NCBI GenBank assembly: GCA_947044365.1
Contig: OX345650.1
Coordinates: 1,624,673 to 1,688,672 of the forward strand
Direction: 5' to 3'
Length of the DNA: 64,000 bases
Origin: Petrosia ficiformis
Taxonomy: Eukaryota; Porifera; Demospongiae; Haplosclerida; Petrosiidae
Shown here: in pieces, positions 1-10,036 of the stretch
How positions within the stretch are numbered: position 1 is the stretch's first letter
Layout of the letters: each line of letters starts with the position of its first letter
Program-made: the position numbers and the translations under genes
The notes under the pieces: model-generated
Seen by the model: only the letters and a program-made list of their open reading frames with translations
Told to the model about the DNA's origin: nothing
Databases searched by the model: none

Positions 1-20
1 CTCTCTCTCTCTCTTCTTAG

Positions 21-754
21 AATGAGTTATGGCAAGGAATACCAAGAACAGGGTTTGTTAGTTGAAGGACCTCTCAATAATCTTCGTAAGAATGAAATGC
101 ATCTTAGTAAACCTGTGAAAATGAGGAATAAGAATAATCCAGTTAGTTCGCACATTATAATTAAACATTTGTAATATCATGTGATTGTCACATGATCATT
201 ACACAGGGTGCTCATTTCATGTCACGTGCTATGTTTAGTGCCAAAGATGCTCTTCTTCCCCCATCATCCACTTCATCCTCAACATCTTCATTACAGGAAT
301 CATATCAAATGCATGATAATCAATGTGAGTTTATAATATGTACAAATTTATCAATGTCAGTTGACTTTGCATTTAGTTTGGATGGATGGACTGATGGATG
401 GACAGATGAATGGATGGACAGACAGATAGATGAATAGATGAATGGATGGATGGATGGATGAACAGACGAATTGACAGACGGACAGGACGGACTGATGGAT
501 GGACAGATGGATGGATGGATGATTGCTATATTACATGGAAGCAAGAATAGATGGATGGATAGATATATGTTGCTAGGTATATATACACAATTTAAATATG
601 TTTTTTTTAATTAGTTGGTTTTGATGAGTATTACAGATCACATGATCATATGGGTTATATTGGTCCTGACAGGAATGCAACAATAGCTGCTGCTTCTATG
701 CACTTACCACAAAGTCTTTTTATGCCTCCTTTACCACCTCAACACTTCTGTCAT
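21..754 (+). pseudogene. UPF1: UPF1 C-terminal exons e1-e3, unit A (e1 frameshifted)
   Basis: Three exons read on from one another with GT-AG borders: e1 21-141, e2 207-324, e3 615-754. In unbroken copies e1 reads LIKEYQEQGLLVEGPLNNLR, e2 starts GAHFMSRAMFSAKDALL and e3 contains HDHMGYIGP and MPPLPP, in the same order as the region after the helicase core of UPF1, the RNA helicase of nonsense-mediated decay. The phases fit (132, 118 and 140 nt in unbroken form; e3 ends in phase 0). Here e1 lacks 11 nt found in other copies (after TTATGGC), which shifts the frame. Its donor is GTTAGT instead of GTGAGT. This is the only copy in the window whose e3 keeps a proper acceptor (TTAATTAG before 615). 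Exons 5' of e1 would lie left of the window. The family assignment is firm; loss of function is inferred from the frameshift. Confidence 0.85.
380..560. repeat. GATG/GACA tetranucleotide microsatellite in UPF1 intron 2
   Basis: Imperfect runs of GGAT, GGAC and AGAT units lie between e2 and e3. Shorter versions occupy the same intron in units F (44430-44560) and G (57385-57500), so the repeat was part of the ancestral unit. The reading frames across it are repeat artefacts. Confidence 0.85.
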
Positions 755-779
755 GTGAGTCATATACATGTATATAGCT

Positions 780-1925
780 AGTATTGTTCTATACACATGT
801 AGTTCTATTTATTTTAAAATTTCCAGTTCCAGTTCTGGAACTTTTTTGTTGTTGTTAATAGTTCCAATTATAGTTCCAGAACCTTTATTTTGATAATGTT
901 AGTTCCAGTTATAGTTATGTCTTATTGTCCTAATACTAGTTGTATGGTGTCAGTTGCTGGTACTCATCAGCTATACATGATATCATTATCAAAACAAGTT
1001 GTAAAATGCTAAAATTAGTACCCTTCCACACTATAAAAATGAACTGGCCCTTATTTGGTTACAGGAGTTTCAATGTTGTATTGATAATAAATATTATGCT
1101 TGTGAGATATAAATTATTGTAAATTCTCATTCAATTATCTGTGGAGAATAATGTTAATTGTTGATAAATTGTACTTATAGTAACAAACAACAAACAGCAA
1201 ATACATTTTTTTAAACATTTGTATATATATATAATTATATAATATAATTATTTATATATATATATATATACAAATGTTTAAAAAAAATCTATTTGCTATT
1301 TATTATTTGTTATTTATTATTTGTTATTACACAACTTTGTACTTATAATAACAAATAACAGACAACAAATTAAAACATTTGCGTATATGGATATATATAT
1401 GATATATATAGTATTATAATTATACAAAAACGTTTTTACAAATCAATTTTCTATTTATTATTTATTATTATAAGTACAAAGTTGTGGAATTTGTCAACAA
1501 ATAACATTATTCTCCACAGATAATTGATTGAGAATTTACAATAATTTATACCTCACAAGCATAATATTTATTATCCATATAGCATTGAAACTCCTGTAAC
1601 CAAATAAGGGTTAAAATAACCGGTTCATTTTTACAGTGCAACTTCAAAGAAAATGTAAAATGGCCCAAGTTACTGGCATTCCTGACATTGCAATTATTCG
1701 TAGTGGTTTTAGTTACTGTACTAATTAAAGTTTTATTGCAAAGATTTAGTTCTAATATCAATTCTAGTTCTTAACAAAATATATTTTTAGTTCTAATATC
1801 AATTCTAGTTCTTAACAAAATATATTTTTAGTTCTAGTACCAATTCTAGTTCTTGGTACTAGAACTAAAATAAAAAGGCCAGAACTGAAATTATATTAGT
1901 TCTAGTACCCAAGAACTAGAACAAC
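780..1925. mobile_element. Foldback-type insertion, unit A only
   Basis: The stretch at about 1035-1170 is repeated in inverted orientation at about 1490-1637: both arms contain TTGGTTACAGGAGTTTCAAT and, further in, a shared AATTCTCA...ATTATCTGTGGAGAATAATG. Arms are roughly 120-140 bp with an AT-rich centre that is itself palindromic around 1240. The outer parts carry repeated AGTTCTAG and AGTTCCAG words on both sides (800-935 and 1750-1925). Other units pass directly from e3 or e2 into the TACAG repeat, so this is a unit-specific insertion. No coding capacity is seen; it fits a non-autonomous foldback or MITE. Confidence 0.6.
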
Positions 1926-1929
1926 ACTA

Positions 1930-2045
1930 CTATATACTTATTAGTACTGTACAAGTACTGAATTATCTAAACAGTACAGTACAATATAGTACAGTACAGT
2001 ACAATACAGTACAGAGTAAAGTACGATATAGTACAGTGTAGTACA
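1930..2045. repeat. TACAG pentanucleotide repeat, 5' part, unit A
   Basis: Imperfect repeats of TACAG/TACAA/TATAG. The tract is interrupted by the MITE at 2046-2644 and resumes after it. The same tract sits at the start of the big UPF1 intron in every unit. Confidence 0.85.
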
Positions 2046-2644
2046 CAGTTAAACCCCTCTTGCGGACATCTAGTATATAACGGACAGCTGCCACAGTCCT
2101 GATTGACCTGTCATTGAACTCAATACTGTTCCAACCCTACTCATATGAACACCCCGCTACTCTGTACAATGGGCACCAGTCACACCCCCTTTATACAATA
2201 ATACTAATAAATAATCTTTATAATACCGATTTGTTTTGTAAGTTATAAAAAGAACACACAACAACAGTATAAATATACATGTATATATTCCATGTTTTTA
2301 CATTTGTCCAGCAAGAGCTCGACACTCTCTAGTTTAAAACAGCCACAACAAATCTGTCTTCATTTATTATTGTGTTCCCTCTCCAAATGTAGCACATCGC
2401 TACTGCTTTGTAAACATGGTATCCTCTTATATACGAATTCACTTCCAACATTTTAGTTTCTTGAAGTCAAACTATAGATCGACTAGCCATAACAAAAGTA
2501 CCTAAGTGTAAACTGCGCATGCACTTGCCACGTGTTATCACGTGTTATCATGTATTAACCCCTGAGAAAAGGACACCTCGTTAGAAAGGACAAAAAAGGC
2601 CATCTCAAATTCCCAATGGTGTCCTCTTTAGAGGGGTTTTACTG
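2046..2644. mobile_element. MITE with pogo/Tigger-like ends inserted in the TACAG repeat
   Basis: The left end reads CAGTTAAACCCCTCTTGCGG and the inverted right end reads CAGTAAAACCCCTCTAAAGA, giving terminal inverted repeats of about 28 bp with mismatches. Both ends sit in TACAG repeat; a TA follows the right end. The element is about 0.6 kb with no long frame, so it is non-autonomous. The CAGTNAAACCCCTCT ends and TA target resemble Tc1/mariner-pogo (Tigger) elements; that class call is an inference. Units B, C, D and E keep only about 80-120 bp of its left end, a relic of the same insertion after internal deletion. Confidence 0.65.
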
Positions 2645-2850
2645 TAGTACACTACATGTACATTACAATACAATATGGAACAGTACAGTATAGTACAGTA
2701 CATTGCAAGTGCGATACAGTACAATACAATACATTATAGTACACATTGCAATACATAATACAATACAACACATTACAGTACAATACAGTACAGTACTGTA
2801 CAGTACAGTACAGTACAGTACAATTGCAGTATAGTACAGTACAGTGCACT
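2645..2850. repeat. TACAG pentanucleotide repeat, 3' part, unit A
   Basis: Continuation of the repeat to the right of the MITE, mostly TACAG and TACAA units. Frames through it (poly LYC / QYST) are low-complexity artefacts. Confidence 0.85.
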
Positions 2851-2859
2851 GAGGAGGTT

Positions 2860-3681
2860 ATCTGTGGTACTCATAACCTCAACATTTCTGTCGTGTGGGT
2901 TATATATATAATAAGTACTGGTATGTATATCTAAACAGTACAGTACATTACCTGTTTGGTAACACTATACAAGTACTATAGGGAAATGTGTCTAAACTGT
3001 ACATGTACAATACTGTATAATATCTGGTTGGTAGTATTATATAAGCAGGGTGTGATTTAGGGTAGTACATGTACATGTAAGAAAGAAATCTTAAAAGTGG
3101 GAAAACATATCAAAATCACAGGTCAGGCCGAACTTATAACAAACTACATAACTTTGAACACCTGTTTTCCTTGAATGCTGTGGCAGTGAATTAATATACC
3201 AGCAAAGAGCTTTTACTGGTGTATCAACTCTTGATATGTTCAGTACTAAGAAAGGCTCCTAATGCTATGGGTATAATCTACTGGAAAACTTGGAAATGCA
3301 CATTGTCAGGCCACACCCACTTTGACTACTTAATTAATTAATTATATTAATGATAATTATTATTATTAAGAGCAATGAAAAGAAATTTGCGTACATTAAC
3401 AAAACATATACTTGTAATACATTAACAAATGTCAGTGTATAGTGTAATGGAACACACAATAGATTGGGAATTCTTTACTGATACATATTTTTTGTTGCTA
3501 TTTCCATCAACATAAATTACCATCCTTGAAATTTTATTTACCCCAATCTATAGTGTGTTACATGTATGTATATACACAGATACTAGTGGCTAGTGTATGT
3601 ATAACTTGGTGCATATTATAACAGATCTACATACTGATACACACATACATATGCATAGCTTAATTCACATCTATAACAGTA
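2860..3681. other. Conserved 3' flank of the transporter, unit A
   Basis: No gene is seen. The block recurs downstream of most transporter copies and contains the recognisable pieces AGGCCACACCCACTTTGA, a TTAATTAATTA tract, TGTAGTGTAATGGAA and, just before the stop codon, CAGATCTACATACTGATACA. It probably holds the 3' UTR (minus strand) and spacer. No unambiguous poly(A) signal can be assigned. Confidence 0.5.
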
Positions 3682-5316
3682 TTAAGTACTTTCAGAATAT
3701 TGTTCTTCTTGTCTACTCTCAAGGATATGATCATATGTAGCTTTTAAAATAGCATGAACTTCATAATCTTCATCCTTACGTCTTCTTCGATACCATCTAG
3801 CAACGAATATATATATAATCACTCCTATGATACATATACCCATCTGTATTAACAATATCCAGAAACTACAAGATACAGGACCACTAATATTCCAAAATGT
3901 GAAGATACTTCCAATGTTTATATACAAAGTACGAAGGAACCAAAGTGTACCTACAATCATTCCACTCATGTTTGCTGGAGCTTGACTGATTATGAATTCC
4001 AGTACATAGAGGTTGATTAGTACATTTGCAAAACCAGAGAATACTAAAGGAATGATATAATATAAAAATGAGAGTTGTACAAGATCATCTCTTGTTGATA
4101 GTAAGGATGTAGCACATACAACATCTCCTGGTGTGACAAAATGTCCAACAAGTTCAAGGACTATCATACAAAGTAGTGCTAGTAATATTAAAATATAAGA
4201 GACACCTATGGCTCTCAATGCTTTTAGTATGAAGTATTCTATTTTTGGGAATAATGGAATAATAACTAGCTCAAAGAGTGGTACCAATAGGATGATTTGA
4301 TTGTCCAATCCCAAATATAATGCAGATGCTCCCTGACCATTAAGAGCAGTTGTTGCTCCTTCAAATGTGTTGATATATGTTGTAACAGAAGTATTCACAT
4401 GATAATAGGGAATAAATAATCCAAACGTACTAAGTAACACTGCTACAATCCTCCAAAACGTTTTTACATTCTCTACATCTTCTTCTGAAAATGGACCACC
4501 ATATTTACTCTTCCCAAGATCCACTCGAGAGGGTATTTCATTCTCCCAGTATGTGAAAGCACTTCTATTCTCAGGACTCTTGTGATACAAGGCATACTTT
4601 AACACATTATAAACTATTTTGTATGGATTATTCTTCTGTGTACCAACCAGTTCATAATAATTATAAAAACACGCATGTAGGCATAGAGCTACTGATATAA
4701 AGAGGAATGTCATAATTCCTGTAATTAGAACAAATTCTGGATCATTACTACTTCCTATACCAATTCCTATTACTGCTCCTAAGATATATCCCCATAAAAT
4801 CCAGTGTACAAAAGCCCTTGTATGTGTGTTTGGCTTATCCCTTAACTGATCCAGTCCATAAGCAGGTATGTTTGTAAAGATTCCTGCAATTCCCAGCATC
4901 AATAGTAACAATGCCACACCTGATATTCCATACTTTGCTATATTGGTAGGTAGTCCACATGTTCCATACTGAATACTATAACTAATACACTGTAGTAGAA
5001 TACCACACCAACATGACCATAAACTCAAATTAATAGCTCTTTCTCTACCAATTATAGTATCAGTTAACCATCCAATTAATGGAAAAAGTACTCCTAAGAT
5101 AGTAGCCTCAAGCCCATACAATAATATTATATATTGAATAGTGGTATCAGCAATATCTGGTATAGCTTCAAAGCAAGATGACTTCTCAGGATTTGTTACA
5201 AGTGAAAATGTAATGTTAAGTTCGAATGCAAAACACAATCCTGCAACAATAGCAAAGAGAACCAGTAACCATGCTGGAAGGTTCATGATACGACTCTTGA
5301 GCTCTTTGATATACAT
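3682..5316 (-). CDS. POT/PTR (SLC15-like) MFS transporter, copy P1
   Basis: Single-exon frame for a 12-TM membrane transporter. After a basic start (MYIKELKSR), TM1 follows at about residues 15-33 of the ATG-started protein. Next comes the MFS motif A in the TM2-3 turn (GWLTDTIIGRERAI), then a PTR2-signature-like stretch in TM4 (NIPAYGLDQL), a long cytosolic loop containing KSKYGGPFSEEDVENVKTF, and the POT-type TM10 motif EFIISQAPANMSGMIVG. The tail is basic (RWYRRRRKDEDYEVH) and carries YDHI, a YxxPhi-type sorting motif. The family moves peptides or related solutes, usually proton-coupled; the substrate here is unknown. TM1 lacks the ExxERFxYYG motif of classical POTs. The frame is open six codons upstream to a TTG, but the first ATG is used here. 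It ends seven codons earlier than sister copies (after YSEST). It is nested antisense in the UPF1 e3-e4 intron. Confidence 0.85.
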   Translation of the reverse strand: MYIKELKSRIMNLPAWLLVLFAIVAGLCFAFELNITFSLVTNPEKSSCFEAIPDIADTTIQYIILLYGLEATILGVLFPLIGWLTDTIIGRERAINLSLWSCWCGILLQCISYSIQYGTCGLPTNIAKYGISGVALLLLMLGIAGIFTNIPAYGLDQLRDKPNTHTRAFVHWILWGYILGAVIGIGIGSSNDPEFVLITGIMTFLFISVALCLHACFYNYYELVGTQKNNPYKIVYNVLKYALYHKSPENRSAFTYWENEIPSRVDLGKSKYGGPFSEEDVENVKTFWRIVAVLLSTFGLFIPYYHVNTSVTTYINTFEGATTALNGQGASALYLGLDNQIILLVPLFELVIIPLFPKIEYFILKALRAIGVSYILILLALLCMIVLELVGHFVTPGDVVCATSLLSTRDDLVQLSFLYYIIPLVFSGFANVLINLYVLEFIISQAPANMSGMIVGTLWFLRTLYINIGSIFTFWNISGPVSCSFWILLIQMGICIIGVIIYIFVARWYRRRRKDEDYEVHAILKATYDHILESRQEEQYSEST

Positions 5317-5334
5317 CTGTAAGTTATTCTCCAA

Positions 5335-5811
5335 TGATTTTAAACAAATTAGTCTTCAATAACTGACTGTAACTCAAGTATAGGTAAAGTAAACTCACAC
5401 CAGCTTTACTTGAGTGTCAACTCTTGATATATTCAGTGCCACAGTCACTAACAGTGACTCACAATGTTGTGACTATTAATCTCAACACATCAACAGGCTA
5501 CACCCACTTTTGTTAGAAATATATACATCAATACAACATATACTTGTAGATTAACAAAATAATGTAAGTGTGTAGTGTAATGGAAAACTTAGTTACTATA
5601 GATTGGGACATCTTTACTGATAAATAAATTTCGGTGCTATCTACTTCCACAACAATATTACTATCCTTGAATTTTTTTTATAGTGACAAAAATTCTAATC
5701 TGTATTATGTTACATGTATGTATATACACAGGTACTAGTGGCTAGTATATGTATAACTTGGTGCATATTATAGCAGATCTACATACTGATACACACATAC
5801 ATATGCATAGC
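5335..5811. other. Short spacer between transporter copies P1 and P1b
   Basis: Contains a shortened transporter 5' flank joined directly to a transporter 3' flank (CACACCCACTTTTG, then the block ending CAGATCTACATACTGATACA). The promoter-like block found upstream of other copies (octamer, TATA, TCACATGA) is missing here, so P1 may have lost its upstream control region. Confidence 0.45.
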
Positions 5812-6260
5812 TTAAACAACTGAAAATACTTTGTATGTATGTTCAGAATACTGTTCCTCTTGTCTGTTCTCAAGGATATGATCATATGTTGCATTTATAA
5901 CAGCATGAACTTCATAATCTTCATCCTTCTTTGATACCATCTAGCAACAAATATATATATAATCATTCCTATGATACATATACCAATCTGTATTAACAAT
6001 ACCCAGAAACTACAAGATACTCTACCAGGACCACCAATATTCCAAAAGATGAAGATACCTCCAATGGTCACATACAAAGTGTAGTAACTAAGTCATTCCA
6101 CTCATATTTGCTGGAGTTTGACTGATTATGAATTCCAATACATAGAGGAAGCTTAAAGCATCTGCAAGACCAGAGAATACTAAAGGAATGCTATAATATA
6201 AAAATGAGATTTGTACAAAATCATCTCTTGTTGATAGTATGGATGTTGCACATACATTGC
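5812..6260 (-). pseudogene. Transporter C-terminal fragment P1b
   Basis: Matches the last 150 or so codons of the POT-like transporter (TM9-10 loop to tail, including SFWVLLIQIGICIIGMIIY). It is truncated where the CTATAAATAG minisatellite begins and has no TM1-8. The short deletion at about 6080 (ACAAAGTGTAGTAACTAAGT) is identical to one in P2, so the two share a defective ancestor or were homogenised. A further deletion removes part of the KDEDYE-coding region. Confidence 0.85.
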
Positions 6261-6317
6261 GTGGTTGAGCTTTAAATCTTGTATCCCCACTGTACAACAA
6301 CTTTTGTATGTTTGTTT

Positions 6318-6645
6318 GATACCATTCACTGCTATAAATAGAAATCATTAACTACTATAAATAGATACTATTCACTACTATAATGTTCACTGCAAAGATA
6401 CCATTCATTACTATAAATAGAAACCATTCACTGCAAAGATACCATTCACTACTATAAATAGAAATCATTTAATACTATAAATAGATACCATTCACTACTA
6501 TAATATTCACTGCAAAAATACCATTCACTACTATAAATAGATACCATTCACTACTATAATATTCACTGCAAAAATACCATTCACTACTATAAATAGAACC
6601 ATTCACTACTAAATAGAACCATTCATTACTATAAATAGCAAATTG
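6318..6645. repeat. CTATAAATAG minisatellite, unit A
   Basis: Tandem copies, about 20-40 bp each, of ACCATTCACTACTATAAATAGA, alternating with TATAATATTCACTGCAAA variants. It separates the truncated transporter P1b from UPF1 e4. The same array recurs at the same place in units B, C, D and F. Confidence 0.85.
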
Positions 6646-6719
6646 CATCTCTCCATTACAGCTACTAATAGTTTTTATTGTCTGCAGTTTTGATAATGCA
6701 GTGCTTTTTATTTCTATAG

Positions 6720-7801
6720 GCTCCAGGAGCACCACGACCAAGTTCCTTTGCTCAGAATCTCATTAACAGTCAGGCCAGTCAGGTACATACATGTATCTAT
6801 ATGATAGTATATGCATGTGGTGTGCAGAGGTTCTAACCCTTCAGAACCAAATGAGGCTGATAGGCAAAATCATACATGTGTTAGATAGCATAATTGATAT
6901 AAAATTATTTATTTTCCTTCTAATTTCTCATTTCTAATATCAGATAGACATATCCTACTACATGTACACCATTTGGCCTGAATTACTTAAGATATGGTAG
7001 TTTAGTTTTGAATAATGGCATGCTACATTATCAGTATTATTAGGCTAAGAGGGTGATAGCAAATTGCACTTCTCCATTACAGCTCCTGTTACCCTCTCAC
7101 CCCTGAAATAAGGATGAGTTGGATAGTCTGAGTGTGATTAGTTTACTGCATAAAGTTATATAAATTATTGTTTATATTGTATCTTGCAGGATAACTCTCA
7201 CCAGCCCAGTCAACCATTGACTCAAAATCCTTTATCTATGAGTCAACCATCACAACCTTTGTCACAGTCTGAACTATCTCAAGTGAGTGATACACAATAG
7301 GGTTGGGAAATTATAATATTGCAATTATTTATACCACATCATATTGTCACATTATTTTTCAATATCAAAAACAAAATATTATTACCATTTCAATAATATA
7401 ACATGCATATAATATATTACCTTTCATAAACATTATTGAGGCTGTTTGTTAGGAGGAGAAACAATGGCAACTAATGCTATAATTTCAGTTTGTGTTCTGT
7501 TTATACTTATTTAAAGTAACTATTACCTCACGTTAAGGATACATAATCATATGTAACAATTGCTATAATCATAATACTTATACTTAATGCAATGTCAATA
7601 TTGCACAACTGTAATACACAATACTTTCAAGAATCATTTCTTATATCACTGCTTTCTCTTCATTAGGACATTTATGTGGATGAATTTCGTTCACAAACTG
7701 ACACTAGCCTTTCCCAAGATTCCAGTTACCATGGAGAAGGGGGTGGGCCTATACGTAGGCCCATAATGAATTATGATCATCCCACTTACAACTTCTACTA
7801 A
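6720..7801 (+). pseudogene. UPF1: UPF1 C-terminal exons e4-e6 with stop, unit A (open)
   Basis: e4 6720-6782 encodes APGAPRPSSFAQNLINSQAS plus Q; e5 7190-7282 encodes a stretch with repeated SQ/TQ (SQPSQPLSQSELSQ); e6 7667-7801 begins DIYVDEFRSQTDTSLSQDSS and ends YNFY-stop. All borders are AG...GT and phase 0. The order and the SQ/TQ-rich character match the extreme C-terminus of UPF1, the region phosphorylated by SMG1 in known UPF1 proteins. These three exons are intact. They are called pseudogenic only because e1 of the same unit is frameshifted and no 5' exons are present; they could still serve as terminal exons if splicing reached them. The intron before e4 contains P1 and P1b. Confidence 0.85.
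7745..7762 (+). other. Perfect stem-loop in the last UPF1 exon (UACG loop)
   Basis: GGGCCTATACGTAGGCCC forms a 7-bp GC-rich stem closed by a TACG (UNCG-type) tetraloop in the sense RNA, 37 nt before the stop codon. Repeated unchanged in units C, D and E. In F the loop is CATG but the stem is intact. Function unknown. Confidence 0.6.
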
Positions 7802-8745
7802 ACTCTGCCCACTCCACATTAAATAAATATTATCGATAAAGTTTCAAATGTTTAATCAGATATGTGGGTGGAGTTTTGAGTACAATAAGGAACTTGATGA
7901 ACCTTAATACAAATGAAGTTGAGAGTTGCTACTCAAAGAACTAATATGTACATGTATGCAGTACCTTTAATATGACCTTAATAATAATCACCTTGTATAT
8001 TTTATTAATCAGTGTTATATAGGCTGCCTTGTTGATGTAGTTATGTACACTGTATGGTAAGTAATCATGTTTGAGTGTTCTTAAATGTAGTTCTTTCAAT
8101 CACATGGTATTTGAGTATTATTTCGATAATGGAGTAGTTAGTTAATGTAAATGTTTAGACTTTCAAATTTGAAAATATTTTAAAACGTGCGAGTTGAAGC
8201 CACTTCCTTGGTGAAGTGAAGGGCTGATTGAATTCTGCTACAGTGGTGTGAAAACACCCAATCATGCAGGACATTGTCTGATAAATGGTCAGATCTACAT
8301 AATTACAGAAACAGAATTGTATACAGTATAGATAGAGCTGGACAAGTGTTGAATGTTCAGCAGTGGCTCACTATTTCTACACTCTTGTTCTGCTATATAT
8401 CTGTAGCAGATTATTATGAAGTGCCCACAATGAAAGAAAGATATATTACCACCGTGGGCCCACTGTGGAATTTGGTGGTGCAATAATTATCTATTTACTG
8501 CAATGACTAATGAGTGAATCAGAGCATATATAGTAGAGCAGGTAATAGTTCTACACAGTAATTATTTACTCTTGCTATATACTATATATTATCTATATAT
8601 AGAGCTGATGTGGGAGGGGTTGGCACACTCATTAACACGTGTAAGGCGAGATATGGACAGAACAATAGGAAATAAGAAACAGTAGAGTCCAGGGTTAGTA
8701 TGTCATATAGCTCACTTGATGTATGTGTTATATTCATATATCCAG
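7802..8745 (+). other. UPF1 3' UTR and spacer to the Efg1-like exon, unit A
   Basis: AATAAA at 7822-7827, about 20 nt after the UPF1 stop, is a likely poly(A) signal and is kept in units C, D and E. The next 300 nt (GTGGGTGGAGTTTTGAGTAC...) are nearly identical among units. From about 8200 a second conserved block begins (GCTACAGTGGTGTGAAAACA, then CCAGCAGTGGCTCAC...). Its minus strand is unusually open in unit C (129 codons, 22918-23307) but matches nothing I recognise and is broken elsewhere. No gene is called. Confidence 0.5.
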
Positions 8746-8999
8746 GATGACTTACCTGAAACTGGTCGTCATACAAAAAAAAAAAGAGTTCTGGACTTCA
8801 GTGTTACTTGATGAAAGAGACAAAAGTAATAAAAATAAGAAGATGAATAAGAGATATAAGATGGTCCAATTCTTTGGTAATGAATATATATTATTGTCTG
8901 TCTGCATACATAAATGATATTTTTTAGAAAGGAGAAAAGTGACTCGTTGATTATAGTCTTTGTTACGGCAACTGAAAACTGATCAGATATTACAGAAAG
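8746..8999 (+). pseudogene. EFG1: Efg1-like rRNA-processing exons, unit A (broken)
   Basis: Exon x1 8746-8876 and exon x2 8928-8999. In intact copies x1 begins DDLPETARQTKKRVLDLLL and ends MNKRYKMVKFF; splicing to x2 gives FFERRKVTHRLKSLLRQLK. The LP...R/K-rich helix followed by KRYxMVxFFERxK is the pattern of the Efg1 domain, found in small-subunit rRNA-processing proteins of the nucleolus. Here x1 has a 4-nt insertion (CAGT) and a deletion near 8813, and x2 has in-frame stops (CGTTGA, TATAG). No upstream exon is recognisable. The family call rests on pattern memory only. Confidence 0.55.
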
Positions 9000-9134
9000 G
9001 TAATCATGTCTTTAAAGTAGTTTAAAAATGATTTAAAATGGTAATATAACTTATGGTATGTAATCAGATACTTGTAAATATAGTATGTGTTTTCACTAAA
9101 GGGTGGGAGAGTACCATCATACCAGCACTGTATT

Positions 9135-9206
9135 ATAGCTGCTGCTTCTATGCACTTACCACAAAGTCTTTTTATGCCTCCTGTACCACCTCAACACTTC
9201 TGTCAT
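9135..9206 (+). pseudogene. UPF1: UPF1 e3 fragment, unit B
   Basis: Only the last 72 nt of e3 remain (AAASMHLPQSLFMPPVPPQH region), with the donor GTGAGT after 9206. The sequence is fused 135 bp downstream of the Efg1-like exon x2, so e1, e2 and the start of e3 were deleted from this unit. Confidence 0.8.
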
Positions 9207-9235
9207 GTGAGTCATATACAGGTATATAGTACTGT

Positions 9236-9471
9236 ACAAGTACTGAATTATCTAAACAGTACAGTACAATATAATATAATACAGTACAGTAAAATACAGA
9301 GTAAAGTACGATATAGTACAGTATAGTAAAACCCCTCTTGCGGACATCTACTATATAACGGGCAGCTGCCACAGTCCCGATTGACCTGTCATTGAACTCA
9401 AGCAACCCCTCTCATACAGTGCGGTACAGTACAATACATTACATTACAGTACAGTACAATATAGTACAGTT
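9236..9471. repeat. TACAG repeat with MITE relic, unit B
   Basis: TACAG tract on both sides of a relic of the unit A MITE left end (about 9329-9412, AAACCCCTCTTGCGGACATC). Confidence 0.75.
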
Positions 9472-10036
9472 TTTTTTATCTTATTTTTTTATTAAATAAA
9501 TAAATAATAACCAATGATATAAACTCATTTACAAGTATAAGTTTTTGTTAGGCGACTCTGGCCTCGGAGACAGCAAGGTCAATAGAAGAATAATTTGAAA
9601 AAATAGAATGATGATAGGATGACCTAGCCCCTCTGAGGCACAGAATAGAAGACCGAAGTAAAGAGAAAGAGAGCAAACATCTCGTCCAATTGAGCACCAT
9701 TGAGTAGGGTTTGCTGTTGTGCTCAGATAAAATTGATGCCAGCCTTTTATAAAAGATTGATGGCAGCTGGACCAATGCCATCTCCTACCGTAAAAGTGAG
9801 TGGAGTAAATGACCCATGTTTCACTAGCCTTATCCTCTCATCATAACAACGACGTTGCTCTAGTTCGTTCCTTCGATGGCATGCCTTCAGAGTAGATTTT
9901 TTATAAGTTACAGAGAAAGGATTAAAGACACACACATCAAAAAACGTACGCTGACGTGAAGACCAAAAACCAGTTGCTGCTATATCTACTCAAGCATTAT
10001 CATCTTTCACAGCAGAACCTCCTGATAGTACTTCCC
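9472..10036 (-). mobile_element. 5'-truncated retroelement ORF tail with A-rich end
   Basis: Present only in unit B, flanked on both sides by the TACAG repeat. On the minus strand two overlapping frames encode FFDVCVFNPFSVTYKKS, RRNELEQRRCYDERI, KHGSFTPLTF, then FYKRLASILSEHNSKPYS, LLSFSLLRSSILCLRGARSS and SIDLAVSEARVA-stop. This is a conserved C-terminal region I know from mobile-element ORFs in sponges and cnidarians, usually annotated with a reverse transcriptase. One frameshift lies near 9760 and an in-frame stop near 10007. An A-rich tail (T-rich on the plus strand, 9472-9510) follows the stop. The 5' truncation and A-rich 3' end suggest a dead non-LTR insertion. Confidence 0.75.

Noticed and set aside
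320..544. SIHPSVHPS-repeat frame on the minus strand
   Set aside because: Translation of the GATG/GACA microsatellite.
2652..2934. LYC/QYST-rich frames in TACAG repeats (also 9172-9326, 12917-13163, 24068-24256, 31295-31550, 47833-48045)
   Set aside because: Low-complexity repeat translations with no conserved residues beyond the repeat.
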